NCBI GenBank assembly: GCA_027886185.1
Contig: WOAB01000506.1
Location: 4,956,001-5,020,000, forward strand
Origin: Rheum nobile
Taxonomy: Eukaryota > Streptophyta > Magnoliopsida > Caryophyllales > Polygonaceae
DNA length: 64,000 nt
Reading direction: 5' to 3'
This document shows positions 9,696 through 20,959 of the stretch, piece after piece. The position numbers and the translations under genes are program-made. Position 1 is the first letter of the stretch; each line of letters opens with the position of its first letter. The notes below the pieces were generated by a model. The model was not told the origin of the DNA. It was given only the letters and a program-made list of their open reading frames with translations, and ran no database searches.

Positions 9696-11942
9696 TGCGG
9701 TCTTGTGTTCGACTGCGCTCTTCATGGAAGCGACGTAGCATTCTTTTGCGGTCCTTTGATCTCCTTTGATTTCTTGGACTCCCCATTCAGTGGGGAATTT
9801 GATGACTTGATGATATGTCGAAGGTACTGCCTTCATAGCGTGTATCCATGGCCTGCCAAGAATACAATTATAGGGAGACGGACAGTCTAGGACTAAGAAT
9901 TTCACCTGTTGGTTGATTCCTCCAGCGTATGTGGTTAGAATGATTTCACCAGTCGTATGCTTAACCTCACCGCTGAACCCGACTAGTGGGGTCGACTTCT
10001 TGATTAAGTCGTTCTCAGTCAGACCCATTTCTTTAAGTGCGTCAAGGGTCAAGAGGTTTGTCGAACTCCCTGTATCGATTAGTACTCTCCGTATTAAACA
10101 ATTACAAATAGACAAAGAGATTACCATACCATCGTGGTGACTATCCGACCCATCGGAATCGGATTCGTCGAATGTGACCGTCGGAAGGTTAGATGTCCTC
10201 CTTGGCTTGAATTCCGATGCCTCGGGCTTGTCGCCCTTGCTTTCCCTAGCGTGTCGCTTAGCCGCAGAGTATGTGTTTCCACATATATCTGATCCACCTA
10301 AAATGGTATTGACAACTTTTGTATGGACGGGAGATGGGGGTTTGTTCTGTTTTACCTGATCTCGACGTTCCATGGTAGCCTTTGCCCGCTCCGAGATTAC
10401 GTCGCGCAGGAGCCCCTGTGAGAGCAGCCTAGCGACTTCCTTCCGCAGGGCGATGCACTCGTCGGTCGAATGACCGTGGTCACCGTGGAATTCGCACCAT
10501 CGACTCATGTCCTTCTTGACATCCGGTCGGTCGCTCTTTCGGGGCCATCTTACCTCTTTTCCATATTTGTCGAAACTCTTGACGAGCTCCGACACGGAAA
10601 CAGTGAAATTATAAGACTGGACCCTAGGAGGCAACGCCGGACCGTCTCTCCATTCTTGTGACCTGTCTTGGAAAGAGTTTACCTGATTTGGTTCGTTTCG
10701 ATTACGAGAATAGGGATGAGATCGTCTGTCTCGACGGTTGTCGGAGGGATGTTTACGATCGGATGGATCGGGTCCGTGTGAGGCTTTACGCGACTCACGG
10801 TCCTCTTCCAATCTTACCTCGGCCATGGTTTTGGCCTGGACATCTTCAAAACTTTTGCATGGGTACTTGGTAATCTCATCGTAGAGATTGCTGTCTTTGA
10901 CCAAGCCTTGTCGGAAGGCTTCGATGGAGGTTGTGACATCACAGTGGGGAATTGCCACTTTCTCCTTATTGTACCTGTTAAGATAATTCCGAAGGGGTTC
11001 GTTATACCTTTGTGTGACTCGGTAGAGGTCACTTGATTGTCTTTCGAGCCTCCGACTGCTGGCGAATTGACTCTTGAAAGAGTTGACCAGATCCGCAAAG
11101 GATGTAATCATTCCCTGAGGCAAACGCATAAACCATATTAGTGCGGGACCCGCGAGGGTTGTGCCAAAGCTTTTGCACATGACTGCCTCGCGGCTCTCCC
11201 TTGAAACAGATGCAGTCATTAGTTTTTGTTTATAGAGAGAGATATGGTCATCTGGATTGGTGATGCCGTCGAACATTGCCATGTTGGGGAGATGGAACTT
11301 CTTAGGGATCTCGACCCTTGCGATTTCTTCAACGAATGGGGATTCTTCGAATCTGTCGGACGTTTCCCTCTCGATTGGTTGCGGGACTCCTGGGAGCTTG
11401 TTGAAGCAATCATCGATCGTCTTCATGTGTCTGTCGAGCGTCTGCTGGAAAAGAGCCAGGACATCTGGCGGATTGGTAACCTGTGATTCATCGATTCGGG
11501 TCCCAGCAGACCCGATCGGTGTGGAAAAGGTGACATGGTTAGTCGAAAATGGACTAGCGAAAGGAGTTCGAGACGTACCCTCAGTGTGTCCAGGACGTCG
11601 TATGCTCAGAGGCGTAGGCTCGATGTTGTCCATGTCGAGGCGTGTTCGGGTGCCGCCGTGGACGGGCACGTTCCTAGATCCTGAAGCCACTGACTGTACC
11701 TGCGACTTAAGAGACTCATTTTCACGAGTTAGTTGCGCGATCTCGGCTTCGGATTGGGTTGACAAAGCGGCTAGGGCTTCGGTCTTTTGGCGTTGCTGGG
11801 CTAGTTCCTCTTGAAGGATGGCCATTTTTTGGGAAAGTTCTTGGAATTGGGTTGGAGTAGGATTTTCAGTTGTGTTTCCTACATCTTGGGTTTCGTCTTC
11901 GAGACGAAGTTCTTCGTTGTTGGTAGGTGGGTCAATAGTCAT
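9693..11942 (-). CDS. T1 gag-protease polyprotein, 749 residues, intact frame
   Basis: This is the only full-length open gag-protease among the four Tat-like copies. Residues about 40-110 are a Gln/Glu-rich predicted coiled coil. The capsid (retrotransposon gag) domain is at about 220-350, containing FDGITNPDDHISLYKQKL and a WFMRLPQG motif. A zinc-knuckle-like CEFHGDHGHSTDEC lies near residue 482. The aspartic protease active site is DTGSS, with Asp at about residue 623, followed by LTLDALKEMGL. The ATG at 11942-11940 is 36 bp past the primer site and aligns with T2 and T3 starts. The TAG end is followed in frame by pol. Acts in cytoplasmic virus-like particles in related elements. Confidence 0.92.
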   Translation of the reverse strand: MTIDPPTNNEELRLEDETQDVGNTTENPTPTQFQELSQKMAILQEELAQQRQKTEALAALSTQSEAEIAQLTRENESLKSQVQSVASGSRNVPVHGGTRTRLDMDNIEPTPLSIRRPGHTEGTSRTPFASPFSTNHVTFSTPIGSAGTRIDESQVTNPPDVLALFQQTLDRHMKTIDDCFNKLPGVPQPIERETSDRFEESPFVEEIARVEIPKKFHLPNMAMFDGITNPDDHISLYKQKLMTASVSRESREAVMCKSFGTTLAGPALIWFMRLPQGMITSFADLVNSFKSQFASSRRLERQSSDLYRVTQRYNEPLRNYLNRYNKEKVAIPHCDVTTSIEAFRQGLVKDSNLYDEITKYPCKSFEDVQAKTMAEVRLEEDRESRKASHGPDPSDRKHPSDNRRDRRSHPYSRNRNEPNQVNSFQDRSQEWRDGPALPPRVQSYNFTVSVSELVKSFDKYGKEVRWPRKSDRPDVKKDMSRWCEFHGDHGHSTDECIALRKEVARLLSQGLLRDVISERAKATMERRDQVKQNKPPSPVHTKVVNTILGGSDICGNTYSAAKRHARESKGDKPEASEFKPRRTSNLPTVTFDESDSDGSDSHHDGMVISLSICNCLIRRVLIDTGSSTNLLTLDALKEMGLTENDLIKKSTPLVGFSGEVKHTTGEIILTTYAGGINQQVKFLVLDCPSPYNCILGRPWIHAMKAVPSTYHQVIKFPTEWGVQEIKGDQRTAKECYVASMKSAVEHKTA

Positions 11943-11977
11943 GGTTGTAAAGTTTCGGAAGGGTGATCGGCAAGTTG

Positions 11978-11994
11978 CCCCACGGTGGGCGCCA
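11978..11994 (-). promoter_or_regulatory. Primer binding site of T1
   Basis: The minus strand reads TGGCGCCCACCGTGGGG three bases after the LTR end. The same site is present in T0 (14184-14200), T2 (35473-35489) and T3 (18267-18283). It is typical of Tat/RIRE2-type elements. Confidence 0.85.
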
Positions 11995-11997
11995 AAT

Positions 11998-12670
11998 TGT
12001 TTTGGGGCGAAAAGATCGGACGACCTAAATCGCCTTAGACGGGGTAACTAGTCGATCGGGTGATAGAAAACAATCCAAACCAAGCAGATAATTGACAAGC
12101 AAAGAGTAAATGTAGAATAGCGAGATGATTTTATTAGATAATGTATTGATCGGATCGAATCGAGATACAACTTATCATAGTTTAGACCGAGTGGTCGTGT
12201 AGGACTCGGCCGATGACTTTTAGGTGGCGATCGGTGGAGAGTAAGCGCAGATGATTGCTAGAGAGCTAGGCGGGGAGCGTAAGTGTTGTTCTGATCCGTT
12301 TGTGAGCCAGAATGCTTGTCTCCTCAGCGTAATCGTGTGCCTTCTCGCCTTATCTTCCTCGTCATCCAAAAATGGTAAGTCATTTTCCTTTGTTCCCGTT
12401 ATATTTTTTGCCATATATTTTATCTTCAATGCTAGGAGTAATGGTGAAGATTATGCCATTAAATCTCTGTAATTACGGTGGCTTGAATGTCGTGGCCGTT
12501 GCGTGATCTGGGCATTTAATGTATGGCAAGATTCTCGCGATCCTGTCGGAGGGCGTTCGACCAGCGAAGTCTCGTCGCCTCCTCTGGGCTTTTCCTTTGT
12601 TCTTCCGATCTGCAGTGGGCTTGGGCTCGATTCACCCGACTCGTCTTCTCTAGGGATGCTAGGCCCAACA
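11998..12670 (-). repeat. 5' LTR of T1
   Basis: This 673-bp LTR pairs with 2618-3290. It is bounded by the primer site on the left and by target duplication gtgac, then T0 gag, on the right. Confidence 0.92.
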
Positions 12671-14147
12671 GTGACCACGATCTCCGTGGAACTCATACCA
12701 CCGGCTCATATATTTCTTGGCATCTGGCTTGTCGCTTTTCTGAGGCCATCTTACTTCTTTCCCATACCTGTCAAAACTTTTTACAAGTTCCGACATGGAA
12801 ATGTTAAAGTTGTAGGAATGGACCTTCGGAGGGAGAGTGGGGTTGTTCTTCCAATCTTGATTCTTGTCATAAGAGTTACTTACCTTACTCGAATCTCTTC
12901 GTCCCTTGGGATAGGGTTGGTGTCGCCTGTCGCATCGATGATCCGAAGATGATCTTCCGTCGATCGATTAGGGCTGTTTTGGGCTCTTCGTCTTCTTCCA
13001 ACCTGACATGGGCCATGGTCTTTGCTTGTACGTCTTCGAAGCTCCGCACGGGTATTTGGTCAGTTCACGATAGAGTTCACTACCTTTGATCAATCCCCGA
13101 CGAAAGGCTTTGATTGACGTCGGGACGTTGCAATGTGGGATCACAACCTTTTCTTTGTTGTACCTGTTAATATAATCTCTTAGGGGTTCACCGTACCTTT
13201 GCACGATCCTATATAGGTCGCTTGATTGATTTTTCCAGTCTTCGACTGTTGGCGAATTGGATTTTGAACGAATTGACCAGATCGGCAAATAAGGCAATGG
13301 TACCCTGTGGCAAGTGCATGAGTCAAGTTAGAGCGGGTCCTGCGAGGGTCATGCCAAAACTTTTCCACATGACCGCTTCGCGATTCCCTCTTGGAATAGA
13401 AATAGTCATTAATTTTTGCTTGTAGATAGAAATATGATCGTCGGGGTCCCCGATCCCATCGTAGGTGGACATGTTAGAGACATGGAACTTCTTTGGGATC
13501 TTGATGTGTGCGATTGCTTCCAAGAAAGGTGAGTCTTTGTATCCATTGATCGCCTCTTTTTCGATCAGTTGTGGGACTCCTAAAATTCGAGCGATGCGGT
13601 CGTCCAAAGCCTTCATATGCTCGTTGATAGCTTGTTGTATGAAGATTTGGAGATCCATCGGTGTGGTGACATGTGGAGGGGATACTCGAGTCTCTGTGGG
13701 CTCGGTTGCGAAAACTGGAGCGTTAGTCATGAAAGCACTGAGTGGGGGAGTTGGAAACATACCAATAGGCTGGGTAATGTTCTGAGTGATTATTGCTACG
13801 TGCGTCGAGACTGCTCTGTACATGTTGAGACGTGTTGGGAGGCCCTCGGTGTTGACCACGAGTCTTGATCCTCATGGGGCCGAAGCGGCCGAATTCACAT
13901 GCGATTTCAAGAGTTCATTTTCACTAGTTAGTCGTGCAATTTCAACTTCAGACTGGGTACTTAGGGTTTTGGTTCTCGAGCGCTGTTGAGATAGCTCCTC
14001 TTGGAGGATGCTCATGTTCTTTACCAACTCTTGGATTTGGGTATCCAAGACTGGCGGATTAACGATATCTTCGGCTTGATTTCCGACTAGGGCGCCGGTT
14101 TGGACTTGGTCTTCAGCAGGGATCATGGGATTTCCGAAACCGGACAT
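12671..14147 (-). pseudogene. T0: Tat-like gag, N-terminal and capsid part, right piece
   Basis: The minus strand is collinear with T1 gag but clearly divergent, so T0 is a different subfamily. Recognisable parts are a coiled-coil N-terminus (MSILQEELSQQRS), the capsid motif YDGIGDPDDHISIYKQKLM, and a stretch matching LVNSFKS and ETYNRYNKEKV regions of T1 in shifted frames. The likely start is the ATG at 14147-14145, 37 bp past the primer site. Several frameshifts and stops break it. The left end continues at 2617 across T1. Confidence 0.85.
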
Positions 14148-14203
14148 GATCGGATGAGGATTAGACCGTTGATTGGCTAGATGCCCCACGGTGGGCGCCA
14201 AAT

Positions 14204-14760
14204 TGTTTTGGGGCGAAAAGATCGAACCGACTTGAATCGCCTTAAGAAGGGCAACTAGACAACAATGAGATTAAATTTATCTAAATAATCCAAATTAACC
14301 CAATAATGGAATAAATGAGATTAATCGAATATAAAGCAAGCTTATCTCCCAAGGATGAGAGAACAATCGAATATGAAGATTTAGTCGACGGTCGCTTTAA
14401 TACTAGAATGAGGAACTGAGCTAGAGAGTGATTCGTAGCAGCAAGTAAGAAAATAATGGATTGTAGCTTGTATTCGGTAGAATTGATAACGTGGTTTTAC
14501 ATGATAATATTCTCGCCATATTTATACTAATTCTAGGCTTGAATTGGTTAGTAGATTCGTCCGAGATTTGTGGAGAACGTTGCCATGAACGTTGCCTGCG
14601 ACTTCTCCAACGTTCCTTTTTGGTTGCATTACCTATATCTTCTAAAAGATAGTTTCAGGTCAGATCGCTTGGGCCGGTCCAGTGGATCAGATAAAAATGA
14701 GGCACAGACATATATGTTCATATTTTTACACGTGATTGAGCTACCTTTTTAATCTCCTAA
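14204..14760 (-). repeat. 5' LTR of T0 (outer boundary not resolved)
   Basis: The inner end is clear: the primer site 14184-14200 is followed by TGTTTTGGGGCGAAAAG, the same terminus as the other Tat LTRs. The minus strand has TATAAATA near 14520, a possible LTR promoter. I could not find the outer end because the matching 3' LTR is not in the window. The true end may lie anywhere before 14927. Confidence 0.5.
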
Positions 14761-14927
14761 AAGTCTTATCATCATGTGCATTGTCTTTGATAATCAAACA
14801 ATGGTACATTCGTATGGAGTGATGTATACTATAACATCTTTGCATAGCTAGATAATCAGCAAAATTATCATACATAATATATCTATAATGTGTTGAATTA
14901 AACATGTATGCAAAAAACATATATATA

Positions 14928-15579
14928 TGTTTTAGGGCGAAAAGATCAATCGACCTAAATCACCTTAGACGGGGTAACGAGTTGATCGGGTAATATAGAA
15001 TAAATCCAAACCAAATAAACGATCAACCACGTATAAAATAGAAGCGAAATTATAGTATGATGTATTGATCAAGTGATAACAAAAATGAATTGAAGTACAA
15101 CTTTACCTTGAGGAATAAGAGATCAGATCTTGTCCGACCGGCTATTCCGATGGTTCGATCGTCTGTAATCGGATAATGCCCCAGGGGAATTGAACGAGGA
15201 TCGATATGCTAACAGACTTTTTCGAGAGCTGAGTTGATGAGTGTTGTTCGTAGACGTGTCGTGTGTTGATCATTCTTTCATGGTCTATTTGTGGTATTAT
15301 TTCCTTCGTTCGTTACTGTTTTTATGATATTCTCCATTTATTCCTATGTGTGATCTCCGGGATTCTTCTTCAATGGCATCCTAATCATGTGCTTGATTGG
15401 ATTACTGTTTTCCTTGGACCGAGCAGTTAATGCTCTGGGCAAAATTCTCGGGGTTGGTCGGATCCCATGCGTTCGAGGAACGTTTGACGCCTCTCTCCAG
15501 TCTTCTCGGCCTACTTCTTCACTTGAAGCTTGGCCCAATTCGCTTGCACTGGCTTCATTGGAACATGTTGGGCCCAACA
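14928..15579 (-). repeat. 3' LTR of T2
   Basis: Starts TGTTTTAGGGCG and ends GGGCCCAACA on the plus strand, 652 bp, matching 35493-36144. The polypurine tract (minus strand AACTTGGGGATAT) lies just inside. Confidence 0.92.
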
Positions 15580-15866
15580 ATATCCCCAAGTTGTTTTAGG
15601 CTCAAGGCAACCATGAAACAGGAGTCCAAACAACTTCCACTCTGTATGATCTCCACCCTCCGATCTGGGCACGACAGGCGAGGGCTAACGTAGCGACGAT
15701 CTCGCGGCGTGATGGGACGTCTTTGTGCCTTGATGATTCCTTCCATAAATCTAAAGCAGGTTCTGACGGTTTTAATTCATCTTCTCTCTTTGCTTCTCGC
15801 TTTGGTAGGTTTTCTAAGTTCTTTCAGAAAATTGCTTTCTGATTTCCCCCTCTTTCTGTTCTAGAC

Positions 15867-17594
15867 ATGGTTTCCAGTGATTCTTCCGAGTCGCCTGCTA
15901 CTCACTTGAACTCGAGCAAGAACGATCCCCCCCCCCCCCTTCCCTTTTGAAGGAGGCTGATGCTCTGACGGGCTCGCTGACAAAGGCAGAACTAGAGCAG
16001 ATCCTCCAAGTCGGAGGTTTTCCTCCTGAGATGGTCGCGAGGTTGCCGCATCCGGATGAGAGGGTCGACGCTCATTATGAGGGGTGGATTTGCTTTTATG
16101 CCTATCCATTTCGGATAGTCATATGTTTCCATTTTCTTCTCTTGTCAGGGATTTTTTGGCGACTCTAGCGCTTGCGCCGTGTCAGGTCATGCCACAAGCG
16201 TGGCGGATCCTCAGGGTTTTGGATCTGTTGAACTCATAGTCTGGGGCCGGTTTTAAATTTGATGCCTTGTGGTATAACTACTCTTTGGTGTCGAAAAGTT
16301 CCTCTCGGGTCCAGTTGCGCATCCGTCCGGGTCGGAAGCCTTTGGTGGCTAACCTTGACGTAAACGACCGCGGATGGAGGTCGAAGTTTTTCTTCGTCGA
16401 GCGATCGTCTCTGGAGAAGGGGGGTGACTGTTTGTTTTTGTTGTCGGAGTGGCGGGTCGAGAGTATGTATTGACTTCTTTTTGCCCAGATTATGTGTTTT
16501 AACATTTTGCTTACCTCTTCTTTTTTGTAGTCTCTGAAGCCGAAGACTTGGAAGCGGATGCTCAGCGGAAGGTCTGACCAATATAATTCTTGGAATCCCT
16601 TTGTCAGAGCGGAAATTTGTGAACGTCAATTTGTTGTCTGCCGCCCCTACCACTCAAGACGTCATGTCGACTCTCTCATCATCCCGGGTTAAGTGTAAGT
16701 TTTTCGTTTGAGTCACGTATCTTCCGTCGTGTATTTGTATCTTATGTCGTGTCTGGTGTGTCAGCGTCTTTAGCTGGTCGGTCAGACGCTCGCTTGAAAG
16801 GAGTGTCTGGGAAGGGTCTGATTGAGTAGAGGTTGGCAGCGGCTAGGGCCTCGTCGAGTAAATTGACGTCGGCCGAGTCATCTCTTCCAGTCAACGTCGG
16901 CACGAAAAGGAAGATGGACGTTTCTTCTGACGTCGGGAAAGTTATGGCGGACCCCTTATAGAAGAGGTCGGTGGTCGCTCATGGAGTTGAGAAGATCGAT
17001 TCGGTCGGTCGATCGATTTCCGACTTGTTCCACGCTCAGGATCCGACTTTGAAGTCTGAAGTCGATGGCGTTTCTCCTTTGGACTGCATCGGCGAGGCAT
17101 GTTGTTTTGCGTGGAAGGTAAATCGTCTCGTTGAATCTTAAGTACACATGTTTTCTCTCTTGAAAGGCTGGTTGGTCTTGAGTTTTCATGTTGTCTCCCT
17201 TTTTTCATACTTTTAAATTTCTCTTGGGTGCGTATTCTGGGGTTAAAGAGATGGTTTCTAAGGCCGAGGACAGGGCTGCTAAGTCAGAGTCTGATCTAGC
17301 GTCTTTCAAGACCAAGGTGGAAGGGGCTGAAAGCCGCTTCAGGGACGCTGAGCGCTGCTTCGCTAGAGAGCTGAAGAGTTGCCAAGACGAGTTGGATGTT
17401 TGTCGGAGGGAGCTCAGCGAGAGCCAGACTAGTGTTGAAGAGAGGGTTAAGCAGGCCAGAATTGATGCCGGTCGGGTTGCAGGCGACGTAGGCGCTTTTT
17501 ATGCGTTGAAGTCGCGTGTCGAAATGATTGAAGAGTTTGAGAAGGGCAAACACGAGGCCTGAAACCTGAAGGAAGAAAAGGAGACCATGGATAC
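15867..17594 (+). pseudogene. T2 antisense ORF, first part (interrupted by T3)
   Basis: Same family as the T1 aORF. The ATG at 15867 is followed by a run of 13 C (15928-15940) that shifts the frame. The conserved KAELEQILQVGGFPPEMVARL and APCQVMPQAWRILRVLDLL regions follow. Introns lie at comparable places, the first at about 16463-16530 (GTATGT...TTTGTAG) and the second ending at 16764. The last exon (about 17215 on) is a coiled coil with regular Glu/Arg heptads. Several stops are present. The gene is cut at 17594 by T3 and resumes at 28072. Confidence 0.75.
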
Positions 17595-18263
17595 TGTTGG
17601 GCCTAGATTCTCCAGAGAAGATGGGTCAAATCGGTCGAGCCCAAGCCCATTGCCAATCGGAAGATCGAAGAAGAAAGCCAAGAGGATCCGACGAGACGTC
17701 TCTGGTCGAATGCCTTCCGACAGGATCGCGAGGATCTCGCCAAGCATTAAATGCTAGATCACGCAACGGCCATTGCCTTCAAACCACCATAAACGCAGAG
17801 ATTTAATGGCGCAATCTTCACCATCACTCCGAGCATTGAAGATGGAATATTCGGCCGAAGCATAAACGGTCACAAGAGTAAAAGACTTACCATATCAAGA
17901 CGACGAGGAAGATAAGAAGAAGATGACACAATTACACATAGGACATGCATTCTTACTCATAAAACACACCAGAATAGCACTCTCGCTCTCCATCTAGCTC
18001 TCTAACGGCTGCCTACGCCTGACCCCTGCCGGTTGCCACTCACAAGTCATCGGTCGAGTCCCACTCGATCTCTGGTTTTATTACGATAAGTTGTATCACG
18101 ATTCAGTCTGGTTAACACGACATCTAATAAAATCATCATGCTATTATACATTTATTCTGTGTTTATCTGTTTTTGGCTTGGTTTGGATTGTTTTCTATCA
18201 CCCGATCGACTAGTTACCCCGTCTAAGGTGATTTAGGTCGTCCGATCTTTTCGCCCCAAAACA
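17595..18263 (+). repeat. 5' LTR of T3
   Basis: Begins TGTTGGGCCTAGATTC and ends CCCCAAAACA; the primer site follows at 18267-18283. It is of the same subfamily as the T1 LTRs. Confidence 0.93.
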
Positions 18264-18318
18264 ATTTGGCGCCCACCGTGGGGCAACTTGCCGATCACCC
18301 TTCCGAAACCTTCCAACC

Positions 18319-20914
18319 ATGACTATTGACCCTCCTACTGACAATCAAGAACTACGTCTCGAAGATGAAACCCAAACTACAGAAAACCCAACCGAAAATC
18401 CTACCCCAACCCAGTTCCAAGAACTCTCTCAAAAAATGGCCGCCCTTCAATAGGAACTAGCCCAGCAACGTCAGAAAACCGAAGCCCTAGCCGCTTTGTC
18501 AACCCAATCTGAAGCCGAGATTGCGCAACTAACCCGTGAGAATGAGTCTCTTAAGTTGCATGTACAATCAGTGGCTTCAGGATCTAGGAACGCGCCCATC
18601 CACGGCGGCATCCGAACACGCCTCGACATGGACAGTATCGAACCAACGCCTCCAAGCGTACGACGTCCCGAACACACTGAGGGTACGTCTCGAACTCCTT
18701 TCGCTAGTCCATTTTCGACTAACCATGTCACCTTTTCTACACCGATCGGGTCTGCCGGGGCCCGAATCGACGAAACACAGGTTGCCAATCCGCCATATGT
18801 CATGGCTCTTTTCCAGTAAACGCTCGACCGACACATGAAGACGATCGACGATCGCTTCAACAGGCTCCCAGGAGTCCCGCAACCGATCGAGAGAGAAGCG
18901 TCCGACGGATTCGAAGAATCCCCGTTCGTCGAAGAAATCACAAGGGTCGAGATCCCCAAGAAGTTCCATCTCCCCAACATAGCGACATTCGACGGCACCA
19001 CCGATCCAGATGACCATATCTCTCTCTATAAACAAAAACTAATGGCTGCATCTGTTTCAAGGGAGAGCCGCGAGGCTGTCATGTGCAAAAGCTTTGGCAC
19101 GACCCTCACGGGCCCCGCACTAACTTGGTTTCCAATCCGCCATATGTCATGGCTCTTTTCCAGTAAACGCTCGACCGACACATGAAGACGATCGACGATC
19201 GCTTCAACAGGCTCCCAGGAGTCTCGCAACCGATCGAGAGAGAAGCGTCCGACGGATTCGAAGAATCCCCGTTCGTCGAAGAAATCACAAGGGTCGAGAT
19301 CCCCAAGAAGTTCCATCTCCCCAACATGGCGACATTCGATGGCACCACCAATCCAGATGACCATATCTCTCTCTATAAACAAAAACTAATGGCTGCATCT
19401 GTTTCAAGGGAGAGCCGCGAGGCTGTCATGTGCAAAAGCTTTGGCATGACCCTCACGGGCCCCGCACTAACTTGGTTTATGCGTTTGCCTCAGGGAACGA
19501 TCGCATCATTCGCGGATCTGGTTAACTCTTTTAAGAGTCAGTTCGCCAGTATTCGGAAGCATGAGAAACAATCGAGTGACCTCTACCGAGTCACACAAAG
19601 GTACAATGAACCTCTCCGGAATTATCTCAACAGATACAACAAAGAGAAAGTGGGAATCCCCCACTGCGACGTCACAACGTCTATCGAACCTTCCGACAAG
19701 GCTTGGTCAAAGATAGCAATCTCTACGACGAGATTACCAAGTACCCGTGCAAAAGTTTTGAAGATGTTCAGGCCAAAACTATGGCCGAGGTAAGACTGGA
19801 AGAGGACCGTGAGTCACGTAAAGCCTCTCGTGGACCCGATCCATCCGATCGTAAACATTCCTCCGATAATCGTCGAGACAGACGTCCACATCCCTATTCT
19901 CGTAATCGGAACGAACCAAATCAAGTAAATGCTTTCCAAGATAGGTCACAGGAATGGAGAGACGGCTCTGCGTTGCCTCCTAGGTTCCAGTCTTATAACT
20001 TCAACGTTTCCGTGTCGGAGCTCGTCAAGAGTTTCGACAAGTATGGAAAAGATGTAAGATGGCCCCGAAAGAGCGATCGACCGGACGTCAAGAAGGACAT
20101 GAGTCGATGGTGCGAATTCCACGGCGACCACGGTCATTCGACCGACGAGTGCATCGCCCTGCGAAAGGAGGTCGCTAGGCTGCTCTCACAGGGGCTCCTA
20201 TGCGACATCATCTCGGAACGGGCAAAAGCCACCATGGAACGCCGAGATCAGGTAAAACAGAACAAACTCCCATCTCATGTCCATACAAAAGTTGTCAATA
20301 CCAATTCAGGTGGGTCCGACATATGTGGGAACACATACTCCGCGGCCAAGCGACATGCCAAGGAAAGAAAAGGCGACAAGCCCGAGGCATCGGAACTCAA
20401 ACCAAGGAGGGCATCTAACCTTCCGACGGTCACATTCGACGAGTCCGACTCCGACGGGTCGGAAAGCCACCATGACGGACTGGTAATCTCTTTGTCCATT
20501 GGTAATTTCTTAATACGGAGAGTACTAATCGATACAGGGAGTTCGACAAACCTCTTGATCCTCGATGCTCTCAAAGAAATGGGTCTGACCGAGAACGACC
20601 TAATCAAGAAGTTGACCCCACTGGTCGGGTTCAGCGGTGAGGTTAAACACACGACTGGTGAAATCATTCTGACCACATACGCTGGAGGAATCAACCAACA
20701 GGTTAAATTCTTAGTCCTAGACTGTCCGTCTCCCTATAATTGTATCCTTGGCAGGCCGTGGATACACACTATGAAGGCAGTACCTTCAACATATCACCAG
20801 GTCATCAAGTTCCCTACTGAATGGGGGGTCCAAGAGATCAGAGGAGATCAAAGGACCGCAAAGGAATGCTACGTCGCTTCCATGAAGAATGCAGTCGAAC
20901 ACAAGACCGCATAG
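18319..20914 (+). pseudogene. T3 gag-protease, broken
   Basis: Homologous throughout to the 749-residue T1 product. The ATG at 18319 aligns with the T1 start. Breaks seen: TAG at 18451-18453, TAA at 18817-18819, a 347-bp tandem duplication (not a multiple of three) at 18785-19478, and a one-base loss near 19690. From 19703 to 20914 the frame is open for 403 residues, including the zinc-knuckle-like CEFHGDHGHSTDEC and the protease motif DTGSS. The TAG at 20912-20914 leads in frame to pol. Confidence 0.88.
18785..19478 (+). repeat. 347-bp tandem duplication inside T3 gag
   Basis: The segment beginning CCAATCCGCCATATGTCATG at 18785 starts again at 19132 and runs to about 19478. The two copies differ at only a few bases. 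The unit spans the capsid region FDGT-TDPDDHISLYKQKL and shifts the frame. T1 and T2 have a single copy. Confidence 0.92.
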
Positions 20915-20920
20915 CAATCA
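20912..20920 (+). promoter_or_regulatory. Leaky-stop motif TAG CAA TCA between T3 gag-protease and pol
   Basis: Matches UAG-CAR-YYA. The first pol Met codon is at 20960, 45 nt on and in the same frame, exactly as in T1 and T2. Confidence 0.65.
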
Positions 20921-20959
20921 CGGAACGGCGAAGGACCTAGTCGATACGTTAAACCAGAA

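Larger units (their letters stand above)
2618..12670 (-). mobile_element. T1: near-complete Tat-like Ty3/gypsy retrotransposon
   Basis: Two LTRs of equal length (673 bp) bound it. They begin TGTTGGGCC and end CCAAAACA on the minus strand. Target duplications are atgac (2613-2617) and gtgac (12671-12675), one base apart. Order on the minus strand: 5' LTR, primer site, gag-protease, RT-RNase H-integrase, a convergent antisense ORF, polypurine tract, 3' LTR. About 17 differences were seen between the LTRs (roughly 2.5%). The gag-protease frame is open; pol has three stops plus one homopolymer frameshift, so this copy is probably not autonomous today. Confidence 0.92.

Noticed and set aside
11257..11814. 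185-codon plus-strand frame within T1 gag
   Set aside because: It is an opposite-strand reading of the intact gag frame. The equivalent frame in T3 (18471-19001) follows gag homology only.
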